A stretch of DNA of 64,000 nt from Nostoc mirabile CHAB5784. Lineage in GTDB: Bacteria; Cyanobacteriota; Cyanobacteriia; Cyanobacteriales; Nostocaceae. The notes under the pieces are model-generated. The model was not told the origin of the DNA, did no database searches, and saw nothing but the letters and a program-made list of their open reading frames with translations. The stretch covers positions 247,830 through 311,829 of the forward strand of contig NZ_JAIVFS010000002.1 of the NCBI RefSeq assembly GCF_020829645.1, read 5' to 3'. Of this stretch, positions 63,559-64,000 are shown piece by piece; position 1 is the stretch's first letter; each line of letters starts with the position of its first letter. The translations under genes were made by a program, and so were the position numbers.

Positions 63559-64000
63559 ATGGCAACCATTAACGGTACTAATGGCCCCGACAATCTTGGT
63601 TTTAGTTTTTCTAATTTCAATTTTCGTGATGGTGATATTATCATCAACGGATTTGATGGCAACGATACGATAAACGGGGGTAGGGGCAACAATACGATTA
63701 ACGGCGGATTGGGCGACGATAGCCTTGTTGGCGGATTTGGATTTGGCAAGAATAGGATTGACGGCGGTGATGGCAACGATACGATAAACGGCGGTAGTGG
63801 CGACAATACGATTAACGGCGGATTGGGCAACGATCAGATTGACGGCGGTGGCAACATTGACGGCGGAGCGGGCAACGATACGATAAACGGGGGTAGGGGC
63901 AACAATACGATTAACGGCGGATTGGGCGACGATAGCCTTGTTGGCGGATTTGGATTTGGCAAGAATAGGATTGACGGCGGTGATGGCAACGATACGATAA
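63559..64000 (+). CDS. RTX-type repeat protein, 3' end outside window
   Basis: Starts [22 protein letters not shown], then repeats GGxGxx[52 protein letters not shown]. Two segments of the repeat are identical at DNA level (63660 and 63873 onwards), indicating very recent internal duplication. The frame is open to the window end; at least 147 codons are present. It shares leader, start MATI and spacing with the first RTX gene, so they are tandem paralogs. AGGAGAAA precedes the ATG. Confidence 0.88.
   Translation, partial: MATINGTNGPDNLGFSFSNFNFRDGDIIINGFDGNDTINGGRGNNTINGGLGDDSLVGGFGFGKNRIDGGDGNDTINGGSGDNTINGGLGNDQIDGGGNIDGGAGNDTINGGRGNNTINGGLGDDSLVGGFGFGKNRIDGGDGNDTI

Noticed and set aside
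63543..63830. Minus-strand proline-rich frame opposite RTX gene 2
   Set aside because: Same antisense effect of the RTX repeats.

Overview
The window comes from a filamentous, Nostoc-like (Nostocales) cyanobacterium. Evidence for this is psaA-psaB, psaX, ndhB, a CpcG-type rod-core linker and a CpcS-type bilin lyase, dense GCGATCGC (HIP1-like) octamers, purine-rich heptamer-type repeats (STRRs), small dispersed repeats, and many fossil genes in long intergenic stretches. No rRNA, tRNA or CRISPR array was seen. The gene set is mostly chromosomal housekeeping and photosynthesis, interrupted by small accessory or decaying islands.

Layout. 1-4.1 kb: the end of an alpha/beta-hydrolase gene, then a zinc-responsive locus. 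In that locus a PEP-CTERM protein of the all3515 type and a CobW/COG0523 GTPase are divergently transcribed, each behind a 15-bp Zur-type palindrome; a WD40 protein follows the GTPase. 4.4-10.1 kb: a small secreted Cys protein, ndhB, a two-component operon with a truncated FIST sensor, and a stand-alone response regulator. 10.3-15.1 kb: lipA, psaX (found by eye; 45 codons), an amino-acid ABC permease, a hybrid kinase and a small exported protein. 15.4-19 kb: larE, then a probable RiPP pair (precursor with two PNGIPAF repeats plus a radical SAM enzyme), and a secreted SGNH hydrolase. 19.7-23.1 kb: an accessory island with a methyltransferase fragment, a DUF433/DUF5615 toxin-antitoxin pair whose toxin is split by a 28-bp dispersed repeat, a TPR protein, and a RAYT transposase flanked by its inverted REP sequences.

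23.2-28 kb: psaB and psaA (minus strand). 28.4-34.1 kb: a proline-rich lipoprotein, a HAMP histidine kinase, glutaminase, a ricin-type lectin and two coupled coiled-coil small genes. 34.5-41.6 kb: an NHLRC2-like thioredoxin/NHL protein, a KGK protein, a dead DUF952 gene, a membrane protein, an RluD-type pseudouridine synthase, CpcG, and CpcS translationally abutted to a HExxH protein. 42.3-46.8 kb: an acyltransferase, glgA and hemC. 47-50.3 kb: a scrambled zone with a GAF-kinase fragment carrying an 8 x 21-bp minisatellite, a MITE-split ORF, one intact and one interrupted Uma2 gene, and an LprI-like gene. 50.5-60.7 kb: a lipid kinase, a metallophosphatase, then a stress/envelope-type cluster (acidic small protein, CAAD membrane protein, BON lipoprotein, duplicated glycine-zipper protein, 1042-aa repeat protein). 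61.4-64 kb: two tandem RTX-repeat protein genes with duplicated upstream regions; the second runs off the window.

The most striking signals are the RiPP-like pair at 16.2-17.7 kb and a MITE family (ends CAATACNGNTC) present in three copies, each with a perfect 10-bp target duplication. Also notable are the repeat-inactivated toxin gene that reads through again if the repeat is removed, the double Zur-box intergenic region, and the conserved duplicated leader in front of the RTX genes.
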